Shown piece by piece: positions 9,672-17,694 of a stretch of 64,000 bases of DNA (positions are counted from its first letter, which is position 1; each line of letters begins with the position of its first letter). The DNA comes from Marivibrio sp040218065 (GTDB lineage Bacteria; Pseudomonadota; Alphaproteobacteria; UBA8366; Aestuariispiraceae). The notes beneath the pieces are model-generated. The model did not search any database and was not told where the DNA came from. It worked only from the letters and a program-made list of their open reading frames with translations. A program made the translations under genes and the position numbers. The stretch lies in assembly GCF_040218065.1 (NCBI RefSeq), contig NZ_JAVJQE010000009.1:124001-188000 (forward strand), in the 5' to 3' direction.

Positions 9672-10127
9672 ATGAAAGTACTAGCCAAACACGCCCCCTT
9701 TCTCGACGCCGCCTTTGCCGAGGCGCAGAAGAGTTATGACGAGGGCGGTCTCCCGATCGGGGCCGTCCTCGTCGATTCTGCGGGCCAGGTGATCGGCCGC
9801 GGCCATAATCAGCGCGTCCAGAAGGGCAGCCCCATCCTGCACGGCGAGATGGATTGCCTGGCGAACGCCGGACGGCGGGCGAGCTACCGGGATACGACCC
9901 TCTACACGACGCTCAGCCCCTGCATGATGTGCTCCGGCACGATCATACAATTCGGCGTCCCGCGCGTCGTGATCGCCGACGTCGAGAATTTCGAAGGCGA
10001 CGTCCCCTTTCTGGAGAGCCGCGGCGTCGCGGTCGCGGTCGTCCCCCACGCCCCCTCAATCTCCCTCATGCGCCGCTTCCAGGCCGAGAATCCGGATTTG
10101 TGGCGGGAGGATATCGCCGCATCGTGA
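9672..10127 (+). CDS. Yeast-type cytosine deaminase-like nucleobase deaminase
   Basis: Zinc-dependent deaminase of the CDA fold, most like fungal cytosine deaminase (FCY1 type) rather than TadA. The zinc motif is HGEMDC with His57 and Glu59, and PCMMC with Cys84 and Cys87. GRGHNQRVQKGS, LYTTLSPCMMCSGTI, the GVPRVVI strand and the C-terminal NPDLWREDIA follow the yeast enzyme closely. The 151-residue length fits. The likely reaction is cytosine to uracil, but guanine-like or other small-molecule deaminases share this scaffold, so the substrate is inferred. RBS GAGGTTAAACG precedes the ATG. It borders the AT-rich islet but has normal high-GC composition. Confidence 0.82.
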   Translation: MKVLAKHAPFLDAAFAEAQKSYDEGGLPIGAVLVDSAGQVIGRGHNQRVQKGSPILHGEMDCLANAGRRASYRDTTLYTTLSPCMMCSGTIIQFGVPRVVIADVENFEGDVPFLESRGVAVAVVPHAPSISLMRRFQAENPDLWREDIAAS

Positions 10128-10270
10128 CGCGCGCCGCCGGCGTCGAGGCGCCGGGACCGCGCTCACCGCCGGCTCACGCATCAGTGTTCGCCCTTGATTT
10201 CCCAGGCCCCGCCGGGCCGCCCCATGATCGCCCCGCCGTTATCAGCAACGCCAGTTGGGGGACCTTGATC

Positions 10271-10891
10271 ATGACCCGTTTTCTTCGCGCCGCCTGCCTC
10301 GCCTCCGTCGCCGCCGGCGTCGGCCTCGCCGTTCTCGGGGCGGACCGCGCGCACGCGGCCTGCGACGTCGACAAGCCGCGCGCCGAGATGAGCTATGAGG
10401 ACGCCCAGGCCGTCTGGGAGTGCCTGAAGGACGATCTTTACGCCGGCTACAACGCCGGACCGAAGCGCTGGATCCCGAAAGCGTTCGTCGAAGACTATCG
10501 CGATTGGGGACTGGCCAGCACGCTGCCCGCCGACCCGGGCTTCCACAGCGGGCGCTATCTGCTGACCTACGTCAACGAGACCGGCTTCGACGCTTACACC
10601 GAGTTCGCGGAAGGCGACGACGTCACGGTCCCGGCCGGGACCGTCATCGCCAAGGAAAGCTTCACGGTGACCGAGGACGGCGCGGCCCGGAAGGGTCCGC
10701 TCTTCTTTATGCAGAAGGTCGAGGCCGGCGTCTCGCCCGAGACCGACGATTGGTATTACATGATGGTCGCGCCGGGCGGCCAGCCGATGGCGATCAACGT
10801 CTACACGGCCTGCAGCCAGTGCCACCAGGAGACCTTCGCCCACCAGGGCGGCATGGGCTATCCCGTGCCGGAGGTGCGGGTCTCGAAATAG
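10271..10891 (+). CDS. Cytochrome P460-like exported haem protein
   Basis: A 206-residue exported protein. Residues 1-~29 are a signal peptide ending in an AHA cleavage site. The mature part has the order of cytochrome P460-family proteins: RYLLTYVNETGFDAYTEF, a PAGTVIAKE strand, GPLFFMQKV, WYYMMVAPGG and a C-terminal haem motif CSQCH (Cys181, Cys184, His185). Family members include hydroxylamine-oxidising and nitric-oxide-binding periplasmic cytochromes, but no other nitrification gene is nearby, so the substrate is unknown. The start is the ATG directly before the signal peptide. I am confident of the haem motif and export, less so of the subfamily. Confidence 0.75.
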   Translation: MTRFLRAACLASVAAGVGLAVLGADRAHAACDVDKPRAEMSYEDAQAVWECLKDDLYAGYNAGPKRWIPKAFVEDYRDWGLASTLPADPGFHSGRYLLTYVNETGFDAYTEFAEGDDVTVPAGTVIAKESFTVTEDGAARKGPLFFMQKVEAGVSPETDDWYYMMVAPGGQPMAINVYTACSQCHQETFAHQGGMGYPVPEVRVSK

Positions 10892-10950
10892 GCCGGGGCC
10901 GCCCCGCGGCCGGCGCGCCTCTGCGGATTCTCCACCCGAACGACCGGCGC

Positions 10951-11368
10951 CCCCTCTCCTTCTCCTCTTCACAGGGGAGAGGGGCGGGGCGGGGTGTGGG
11001 GTGGGAACTGTAAGTCCCGGCGACGGCGCTTAACTGCCGCCATCCCCTCACCCTCCCCCGGCCGCTCGCGCGCCCGCGGGCCCCTCCCTCTCCCCCTATA
11101 AAGGGGCGAGGGCTTTTCTTCTCCCTCTCCCCTTCACAGGGGAGAGAGCCGGGGTGTGGAGTGGGAGCTGTAAGTCCCGGCGACGGCGCTTAACTGCCGC
11201 CATCCCCTCACCCTCCCCCGGCCGCTCGCGCGCCCGCGGGCCCCTCCCTCTCCCCCTATAAAGGGGGCGAGGGCTTTTCTTCTCCCTCTCCTCTTCACAG
11301 GGGAGAGGGGTGGGGGCTGCAAGTCCGAACGCCGCCGGTCCGCCGGCGCCCTCCCTCTATAAGGGGAC
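10951..11368. repeat. Tandem array of a dispersed intergenic repeat
   Basis: Two nearly identical units and a degenerate third occupy this stretch. The ACAGGGGAGAG mark recurs at 10971, 11136 and 11297, so the period is about 161-165 bp. Each unit has a hairpin such as CCCCTCTCC (10951-10959) with GGAGAGGGG (10976-10984), a conserved middle, and a block from 11044-11112 repeated at 11204-11273 that ends in a CCCCC-TATAAA-GGGGG hairpin. The same block occurs inverted at 46807-46889. Looks like a noncoding, transposase-free dispersed element lying between the P460 gene and the mraZ promoter region. Confidence 0.85.
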
Positions 11369-11564
11369 GCGACCGGGCCCGAATGGGATTTCGTGGGCGC
11401 ATTCCGAGTTCTGTTTTCGTTCTTTTTAGATAAAATAGAACAAAAGAAGATCGACCGGAGTAAACGGGCGCCGACAGCGGGCGCCAGGGCTTTCACTCGA
11501 CCCCTCACTACTTTCAAAACCCGCACGAGGATTTCTTCTGACCGGATTATTACCTGTATTGTCG

Positions 11565-11606
11565 TTGACGGGTCACTTGATCCCATGATATCCCATAAAT
11601 GCCCAT
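11565..11606 (+). promoter_or_regulatory. mraZ promoter region with three MraZ boxes
   Basis: Three direct repeats TCCCAT (11581), TCCCAT (11591) and GCCCAT (11601) are spaced exactly 10 bp apart; on the other strand they read as TGGGN boxes, the known binding pattern of MraZ. A candidate -35 TTGACG lies at 11565-11570 with a weaker -10 around 11587-11594, so the boxes overlap the promoter. This fits autorepression of the dcw operon by MraZ. The region 11390-11560 before it is AT-richer and could hold further promoters. Confidence 0.75.
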
Positions 11607-11760
11607 GAAAGATGATCCGCGTAATGGGCCCGTTCCCGCAAGGGGCGTTTGGGGACGGGCGCAGGATCGACTTCCAGGGCGACGCCGCCGACCGACGGGT
11701 CGGGCCGGCGTCTGGGCGAACGCCGCCGGCAGGCGGCACTGGGGATTGGACCCGCGGGCG

Positions 11761-12228
11761 ATGGCGCTGTTCACCGGCACCTTCGAAAACAAAGTCGACA
11801 AGAAGGGGCGCGTGTCCCTTCCGGCCGACTTCCGCGCCGAGCTGCCCGACGAAGGGCAGCGCGTGGTCTACATCTATCCCTCGCCCCGGGACGAGGCGCT
11901 CGAGGCCTGCGACAAGCAGTTCATGCAGCGCATCGTCGATTCCATCGAGGACGCCCCCCTCTATTCCGACGAAGAAGACGATCTCGGCGCCAGCATCGTC
12001 GCCAACGCCCGCAAGGCGCAGCTGGACGAGACCGGCCGTCTGGTCCTGCCCCCGGACTTCGCCCGTCTGGCCGGGATCGACGGCGCCGCCACCTTCGTCG
12101 GCCGCGGCTCGCGCTTCCAGATCTGGTCGCCCCAGCGCTTCGCCGAGCATTCGGACCGCGCCCGCCAGCGGGTGAAGGGGCGCACCCTGCCGCTCCGCCC
12201 CAAGGGCGGCGGAAACGGGGAGGGCTGA
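11761..12228 (+). CDS. mraZ: Division/cell wall cluster transcriptional repressor MraZ
   Basis: DNA-binding regulator with two SpoVT/AbrB-like repeats that controls the dcw cluster. The 155-residue protein starts MALFTGTFENKVDKKGRVSL and has the second half-motif LDETGRLVLPPDFARLAGI, so both DNA-binding repeats are present. The C-terminus is a longer basic tail than in E. coli MraZ. The ATG at 11761 is chosen because the family begins MALFTGT. MraZ boxes sit about 155-180 bp upstream. rsmH starts three bases after its stop. Confidence 0.95.
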   Translation: MALFTGTFENKVDKKGRVSLPADFRAELPDEGQRVVYIYPSPRDEALEACDKQFMQRIVDSIEDAPLYSDEEDDLGASIVANARKAQLDETGRLVLPPDFARLAGIDGAATFVGRGSRFQIWSPQRFAEHSDRARQRVKGRTLPLRPKGGGNGEG

Positions 12229-12231
12229 GCC

Positions 12232-13236
12232 ATGCAAGCCGTCCTCCCCCGCGCCCCCGGCCCGCACGCCCCCGTCATGCTGCGCGAGGTGATCGCCCGC
12301 CTCGCGCCCGCGGACGGGGAGGTGCATCTGGACGGCACCTTCGGCGCCGGCGGTTACAGTCGCGCGATCCTGGACGCGGCGGCGTGCCGGCTTTACGCCG
12401 TCGACCGCGACCCCGCCGCGATCGCCCGCGGCGCGCCCCTGGCTGAGGATTTCCCGACCCGCTTCACCCTGCTGCAGGGCCGCTTCGGCGAGATGGACCG
12501 GCTGTTGGCCGAGGTCGGCGTCGAGCGCCTAGACGGCGTGGTTCTCGACCTCGGCGTCTCCTCGCCGCAGCTGGACGAAGCCGCGCGCGGCTTCTCCTTC
12601 CGGTTCGACGGGCCGCTCGATATGCGGATGTCGCTGGAGGGGCCGACCGCGGCGGACGTGGTCAACGGCTGGGCCGAGGCCGACCTCGCCCGCGTGATCT
12701 TCGAATACGGCGAGGAGCGCTTCTCGCGCCGGATCGCCAAGGCGATCGTCGCCGCACGCGCCGACGCGCGGATCGAGACCACCGCGCGCCTCGCCGACAT
12801 CGTGCGCTCGGTCACGCCGAAGTCGAAGGACGGGATCGACCCCGCGACGCGGACCTTCCAGGCCCTGCGCATTGAAGTGAACGACGAACTCGGCGAGCTG
12901 GATCGCGCGCTGATCGCCGCCGAGCGGCTGCTGGCGCCGGGCGGGCGTCTGGTGGTGGTCTCCTTCCACAGCCTTGAGGACCGCCGGGTCAAAACCTTCC
13001 TGAAGGCGCGCAGCGGCCGCGCCGGCGGCGGCAGCCGCCATCTGCCGGAGCGCCCGGAACAGGCCCGCGCGCCCTCCTTCACGCTACCGTCGGGCGGCGT
13101 CGACAAGCCGAAGGCGGACGAGACGGCGGTCAATCCCCGCGCCCGCTCCGCCCGGCTGCGCTATGCGCTGCGCACCGAAGCGCCGGCCTGGCCGATTGAG
13201 ACGGCGGACGTCCGCCGGAAAGGGGGCCGGCGATGA
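12232..13236 (+). CDS. rsmH: 16S rRNA (cytosine-1402 N4) methyltransferase RsmH (MraW)
   Basis: SAM-dependent enzyme that methylates N4 of C1402 in the decoding site of 16S rRNA. The 334-residue protein begins with HAPVMLREV, has the SAM-binding stretch LDGTFGAGGYSRAIL, then VLDLGVSSPQLDEA with FRFDGPLDMRM, and SFHSLEDRRVK near the C-terminus, all hallmark RsmH motifs. RBS-like GGGGAGGG precedes the ATG. Its last four bases overlap the start of ftsL (ATGA). Confidence 0.97.
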   Translation: MQAVLPRAPGPHAPVMLREVIARLAPADGEVHLDGTFGAGGYSRAILDAAACRLYAVDRDPAAIARGAPLAEDFPTRFTLLQGRFGEMDRLLAEVGVERLDGVVLDLGVSSPQLDEAARGFSFRFDGPLDMRMSLEGPTAADVVNGWAEADLARVIFEYGEERFSRRIAKAIVAARADARIETTARLADIVRSVTPKSKDGIDPATRTFQALRIEVNDELGELDRALIAAERLLAPGGRLVVVSFHSLEDRRVKTFLKARSGRAGGGSRHLPERPEQARAPSFTLPSGGVDKPKADETAVNPRARSARLRYALRTEAPAWPIETADVRRKGGRR

Positions 13237-13643
13237 GAGCCGTCCTTCTGGTCGTTTGGGTTCTGTTGCTGGGCGCGACAGGCGCCACGCTGTTCCACAT
13301 CACCTTCGAGGTGGAGGCGCTCGAATCCGAGCTGACCCGCCTCAATAACGAGATCGTCGAGGAGCAGGAGGCCGTCCACGTGCTGGAGGCCGAATGGTCC
13401 TACCAGAACCGTCCGGCGCGGCTGGAGCAGTTGAGCGCCGACTGGCTGCCGATGCTCGACCGCATTCATCCGGGCCAGGTGATGACGCTCGACGCGCTGC
13501 CGATGCGCCGCGCGACCGAAGAGAACGACGGCGACGACGCGCCCGGCGCGCCGGCGCCGCCGATCGGCCCTGCGGCCGACGCCGACAAGCGCGGGGCAGA
13601 AGCCCTGCCGGCGAGCCTGCGAACCTCAGAAGGGGGGACCTAA
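13233..13643 (+). CDS. ftsL: Cell division protein FtsL
   Basis: Bitopic division protein that joins FtsQ and FtsB to activate FtsWI. The 136-residue sequence has a single N-terminal transmembrane helix (about residues 3-22), then a heptad-rich periplasmic coiled coil (VEALESELTRLNNEIVEEQ) and a Pro/Ala-rich tail. The AEWSYQNRPARLEQLSADWL stretch is typical of alphaproteobacterial FtsL. The start overlaps the rsmH stop by four bases, and ftsI follows after one base. Confidence 0.88.
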   Translation: MRAVLLVVWVLLLGATGATLFHITFEVEALESELTRLNNEIVEEQEAVHVLEAEWSYQNRPARLEQLSADWLPMLDRIHPGQVMTLDALPMRRATEENDGDDAPGAPAPPIGPAADADKRGAEALPASLRTSEGGT

Positions 13644-13644
13644 G

Positions 13645-15477
13645 ATGTTCGGGCTTTTGAAGAGAACCCGGCGGCCGACGCCGGTCCATCCGTTGGAGCA
13701 GCGCCCGCGCGGCGCCGACTATCGCGCCGAGCGCAAGCCGAAGAGCGTGGTCGACTGCGCGCCCGCGCGCACCGACGGCGTCTTCCGTCAGGCGATCGAA
13801 ACCGGGCGCACGCGCCTGCTGATCACCGGCGCGGTCATGGCGTTGGCTTTCATGGCCGTCGGGAGCCGCGTGGTCGAAGTCTCGGCCCTAGCCGACCCGC
13901 ACGAGCCGAAGAGCCTGACGGCCGTACGCGCCGAAAAGGTGGACACCGAGCGCGCGGACATCGTCGACCGGAACGGCGAACTGCTGGCCACCAGCCTTCA
14001 GACAGTCGCGCTGAGCGCCAATCCGCGCCGCCTGTTGGACCCGCAGGACGCGGCGCGCAAGCTCGCCTCCGTGCTGCCGGAGTTGGACGAAAACCGGCTG
14101 ACCGAGACGCTATCCAAGGACGCCGGCTTCGTGTGGGTGCATCGCAACCTGACGCCCCGCCAGCAGCACGAGATCAATCGGCTGGGCGTCGCCGGGGTCG
14201 ACTTCCATCGGCGCGAGACGCGGGTCTACCCGCAAGGCCCGCTGCTGAGCCACGTTCTCGGCTATACCGACATCGACAACAAGGGCCTCTCGGGCCTGGA
14301 GAAAAGTCTGGAGGACCGGCTGCTGGCGAGCGACGAGCCGGTCGCGCTTTCGATCGACCTGCGCATGCAGCATGTGCTGCACGACGAGTTGTCGGCGGCG
14401 GTCGAGGAGTTCAAGGCGATCGGCGGCGCGGGCGTTGTGCTCGACGTCAAGACGGGTGAGGTCGCGGCGCTGGTCTCGTTGCCCGATTTCGATCCGAACC
14501 ATCCGACCGCGACGCCGGCCGACGCGCGCTTCAATCGCACAACGCTGGGCGTCTACGAACTCGGCTCCACCTTCAAGATCTTCAACACCGCCATGGCGCT
14601 CGACGCCGGCACGGTAACGCTCGCCGGCGGGTACGACGCCAGCGAGCCGCTGCGGGTCGCGCGCTACGCGATCAACGACTTCCACGCCGAGAACCGCTGG
14701 CTCTCCGTACCGGAGATCTTCATCCACTCCTCCAACATCGGGTCGGCGAAGATGGCGCTGGAGGTCGGTCCGGCGGGCCAGAAAGACTTCATGCGCCGGC
14801 TCGGCTTCCTTGACCGCCTGGATATGGAGTTGAACGAGGCCGGGCGGCCGATGTACCCGCGCACCTGGCGCCCGATCAACACGATGACCATCAGCTTCGG
14901 TCACGGCCTGTCGGTGACGCCGCTGCATCTGGCGAACGGCGTCGCCGCGATGCTCAACGACGGGGTGAAGCTGCAGCCGACCTTGCTGAAGCGCACCGCC
15001 CGCCCGCAGGGCGAGCGCGTCGTCTCCTCCGCCGCGGCCGAGGCGGTCGCAAAGCTGATGCGCCTCAACGCGACGCATCCGGACGGATCCGGCGGCAAGG
15101 CGGACGTGCCGGGCTATCTGGTCGGCGGCAAGACCGGGACGGCGGAAAAGGTCGGCGCGAGCGGCGGCTACGCGCGCAAGGCGCTGATCTCTTCTTTCGT
15201 GGCGGCCTTCCCGATGACCGATCCGCGCTACGTGGTCTACGTCGTGCTCGACGAGCCCAAGGGCAATGAGAGCACCTTCGGCTTCGCCACCGGCGGCTGG
15301 GTCGCGGCCCCGACGGCCGGTCGGATCATCGAGCGCATCGCGCCGATCGCCGGCGTTCAGCCGCAGGATCCGGACGCGCCCGAAATTCTCCGCGCCATGG
15401 CCTTAACTCCGCCCGCGGGCGACCAACAACGCCTGGCTTCCTTCACCGCCACAATGACGGCGGCGATCAACGACTGA
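13645..15477 (+). CDS. ftsI: Peptidoglycan DD-transpeptidase FtsI (PBP3)
   Basis: Septal class B penicillin-binding protein that cross-links stem peptides, working with FtsW. The 610-residue protein has one N-terminal membrane helix (around residues 55-75), a PBP dimerisation domain (IVDRNGELLATS near 110, then YPQGPLLSHVLGY), and a transpeptidase domain with all three active motifs: STFK with Ser308 and Lys311, SSN in the HSSNIGS segment, and KTGT starting at Lys496. It is therefore predicted active and needs D-Ala-D-Ala donors, which matters because murF and ddl are missing from this cluster. Confidence 0.97.
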   Translation: MFGLLKRTRRPTPVHPLEQRPRGADYRAERKPKSVVDCAPARTDGVFRQAIETGRTRLLITGAVMALAFMAVGSRVVEVSALADPHEPKSLTAVRAEKVDTERADIVDRNGELLATSLQTVALSANPRRLLDPQDAARKLASVLPELDENRLTETLSKDAGFVWVHRNLTPRQQHEINRLGVAGVDFHRRETRVYPQGPLLSHVLGYTDIDNKGLSGLEKSLEDRLLASDEPVALSIDLRMQHVLHDELSAAVEEFKAIGGAGVVLDVKTGEVAALVSLPDFDPNHPTATPADARFNRTTLGVYELGSTFKIFNTAMALDAGTVTLAGGYDASEPLRVARYAINDFHAENRWLSVPEIFIHSSNIGSAKMALEVGPAGQKDFMRRLGFLDRLDMELNEAGRPMYPRTWRPINTMTISFGHGLSVTPLHLANGVAAMLNDGVKLQPTLLKRTARPQGERVVSSAAAEAVAKLMRLNATHPDGSGGKADVPGYLVGGKTGTAEKVGASGGYARKALISSFVAAFPMTDPRYVVYVVLDEPKGNESTFGFATGGWVAAPTAGRIIERIAPIAGVQPQDPDAPEILRAMALTPPAGDQQRLASFTATMTAAIND

Positions 15478-15483
15478 CGACCC

Positions 15484-16968
15484 GTGCAGGACGAAGAGGA
15501 CGAAAACCAGCTCATGAACGGCGACGGCGCCCTCCCCAATCTGCCGCTCACCGGCCTGACCGCGGACAGCCGCCAGGTTCGGCCCGGCTACCTCTTCGCC
15601 GCCGTTCCGGGGTCGAAGACGGACGGCGCGCGTTTCGCCAAGGACGCCGTCGCCGCCGGCGCGATCGCCGTGCTGGCGCCGCCCGGCGCGCTGTCGGCCG
15701 ACGACCTCGGGGCGGGCGTCACCCTCGTCACCGACAGCAATCCCCGCCGCCGTCTCGCCAAGATGGCGGCGCGCTTCTATCGCCCGCAGCCCGACCTGTG
15801 CGTCGGCGTGACCGGCACCAACGGCAAGACCTCGGTCGCCAGCTTCACACGCCAGCTCTGGCAGGCGACGGGCGCGCCGGCCGCCAGCGTCGGCACGCTC
15901 GGCGTCCAGGGTCCGGGCTTCCCCGGCGGGGCCGGCCTTACCAGTCCTGATCCGGTCGACTTGCACCGCCACCTGCGCGAACTGGCCGAGGCCGGAATCC
16001 AGCATGTGGCGATGGAATGCTCGTCCCACGGCCTGGATCAATACCGCCTCGACGGCGTCGCCTTCGCGGCTGCGGCCTTCACCAATCTCAGCCGCGATCA
16101 CCTGGATTATCACGGCACGATGGAGGCTTATCGGGCGGCCAAGCTCAGACTTTTCGACGAATTGCTGCCGCGCGGCGGAGCGTTGGTCGCCAACGCCCGC
16201 GCCGCCGAGTTCGACGCGCTCGCCAACATCGCGCACGAGCGCGGGCTGGAGCTCGTCAGCTACGGCTTGGAGCACGGGCGCATCCGGTGCCTGAAGATCG
16301 AGCCCCGCGGCGGCGGCTTCGATCTCGCCCTCGACGTCATGGGGGAGCGTTACGAGGTCGACTTCCCCCTGCCCGGTCGCTTCCAGGTGGAGAACGCCTT
16401 GGCGGCGCTCGGCCTCGTGCTGGCCACCGGCTCCAGCGCCCGGGTCGCGGTCCCGTGCTTGTCGCGTCTGGAAGGCGTGCGCGGCCGATTGGAGCCGGCG
16501 GCGGTCACCGCCGACAAGGCCCGGATCTATGTCGACTACGCCCATACGCCGGATGCGCTGCAGACGGTGCTGGAGACGCTGCGCCCGCACGTGACCGGTC
16601 GCCTGATCGCGCTGTTCGGCTGCGGCGGCGACCGGGACCGCGGCAAGCGTCCGATGATGGGCGAAATCGCAGCGCGCTTCGCCGACGCCGCCGTCGTCAC
16701 CGACGACAATCCGCGCAGCGAAGACCCGGCCGCCATCCGCACCGAGATCACCGCCGCCTGCCCCGGCGCCCAGGAGATCGGCGATCGCCGTGAAGCGATC
16801 CACGCGGCGGTCGCCCAGTTGCGACCCGGCGACGTGCTGCTGGTCGCCGGCAAGGGCCATGAGCAGGGTCAGACCGTCGGCGACACCGTGCTGCCCTTCG
16901 ACGACGCGAGCGTCGTGCGCGAGGCCGCCGCCCGCGCGGCCGGCCATGATAGGGGGGACGCGCAATGA
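15484..16968 (+). CDS. murE: UDP-MurNAc-L-alanyl-D-glutamate:meso-DAP ligase MurE
   Basis: Mur ligase that adds the third residue of the stem peptide. Motifs: LTADSRQVRPGYLFAA at the N-terminus, ATP-binding TGTNGKTS (residues 110-117), MECSSHGL, DYAHTPDAL, and DNPR at 408-411, which marks specificity for meso-diaminopimelate. Length is 494 residues from the GTG at 15484; an ATG at 15514 has a nearer purine-rich GAGGA and gives 484 residues, so the start is not settled. The stop overlaps the next start by four bases (16965-16968). Confidence 0.96.
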   Translation: MQDEEDENQLMNGDGALPNLPLTGLTADSRQVRPGYLFAAVPGSKTDGARFAKDAVAAGAIAVLAPPGALSADDLGAGVTLVTDSNPRRRLAKMAARFYRPQPDLCVGVTGTNGKTSVASFTRQLWQATGAPAASVGTLGVQGPGFPGGAGLTSPDPVDLHRHLRELAEAGIQHVAMECSSHGLDQYRLDGVAFAAAAFTNLSRDHLDYHGTMEAYRAAKLRLFDELLPRGGALVANARAAEFDALANIAHERGLELVSYGLEHGRIRCLKIEPRGGGFDLALDVMGERYEVDFPLPGRFQVENALAALGLVLATGSSARVAVPCLSRLEGVRGRLEPAAVTADKARIYVDYAHTPDALQTVLETLRPHVTGRLIALFGCGGDRDRGKRPMMGEIAARFADAAVVTDDNPRSEDPAAIRTEITAACPGAQEIGDRREAIHAAVAQLRPGDVLLVAGKGHEQGQTVGDTVLPFDDASVVREAAARAAGHDRGDAQ

Positions 16969-17675
16969 GCGACCGCCGCGCCAGCCGGACCCGCCGAACC
17001 CATCCGATCGGCCGCGAGGCGAAATTCATCGAAGCGATCGCGGCCCTGCGCGCCGGATTTCAAGCGCCGGTGGCGCTGACGATCGGCGCGCCGGACGGCC
17101 CGTTCGCTGATGCGCTGGCCGCCGCGCTCGGCGGCGCGCGTCCGGCGCCGGTCGTCGACTGGCGTCTGGCCGGGCCGAAAGTTCTGAAAGCCGCGTTCGA
17201 GGACGCGCCGGACGACGCGCCCGCCCTGGTTCTGGCCGCGGAGATCGCCGCGCTGCGACGCGGCGCCGCGCACGCCCGCGCGTTGGACCCGGACGTCGTG
17301 CTGTTCGAGGAATGCGTGGACCCCTCGCTAGCGCTCGAGACGGTCGAGCGGCTGGGTCGCGTCGGCGCCGTCGTGCTGAACGCTGACGACCCCCGCTGCA
17401 CCGGCTGCCTGGCCGCGCTCGAGGACGTGCCGGGGTTGCGGGTCGCAGCCTACGGCCGCCGCCCCGGCGCCGCCGTGCGGGTTCTCGACGCACAGTTCTA
17501 CACCACCTGCTCCGCGGCCTGCCTGCAGGTGGGGCGCGACAGTTTCGACATGTCGATCGGCGCGCCCGGATTCGAAAGGCTGGACGCCGCGCTCGCCGCG
17601 CTGACGGCCGTCAAGGCGCTGGGCGGCGACGTCGCCGCCGCCAGCGCGCGCTTCTCCGGCCTTCGCGCGGATTAA
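16965..17675 (+). CDS. Degenerate MurF-like protein in the murF position
   Basis: A 236-residue open frame lying exactly where murF belongs, translationally coupled to murE (ATGA overlap) and 19 bp before mraY. It resembles only the central domain of MurF: VALTIGAPDGPFADALAAAL (37-55) aligns with the ATP-binding strand and helix but has GAPDGP in place of GxxGKT; APALVLAAE (86-93) matches the strand before the metal-binding Glu; GAVVLNADDPR (134-144) matches the conserved AIMNAD strand; FERLDAALAALTAVKALG (203-220) matches the PGRHN-ANALAA helix but without the motif residues. Most of the UDP-substrate domain and all of the C-terminal domain are absent. It cannot be a normal ligase. It could be a pseudoenzyme, a scaffold or a decaying gene that has kept its frame. 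Confidence 0.7.
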   Translation: MSDRRASRTRRTHPIGREAKFIEAIAALRAGFQAPVALTIGAPDGPFADALAAALGGARPAPVVDWRLAGPKVLKAAFEDAPDDAPALVLAAEIAALRRGAAHARALDPDVVLFEECVDPSLALETVERLGRVGAVVLNADDPRCTGCLAALEDVPGLRVAAYGRRPGAAVRVLDAQFYTTCSAACLQVGRDSFDMSIGAPGFERLDAALAALTAVKALGGDVAAASARFSGLRAD

Positions 17676-17694
17676 GAGAGGAGACGCCGGCCCC

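Noticed and set aside
10951..11368. CRISPR array
   Set aside because: Units are about 161-165 bp, GC-rich and contiguous, with no short direct repeat and unique spacer pattern and no cas genes.
16965..17675. Simple frameshifted murF remnant
   Set aside because: There is no further MurF-like sequence in other frames before mraY, and the frame is open and coupled at its start, so a single sequencing error cannot restore MurF.
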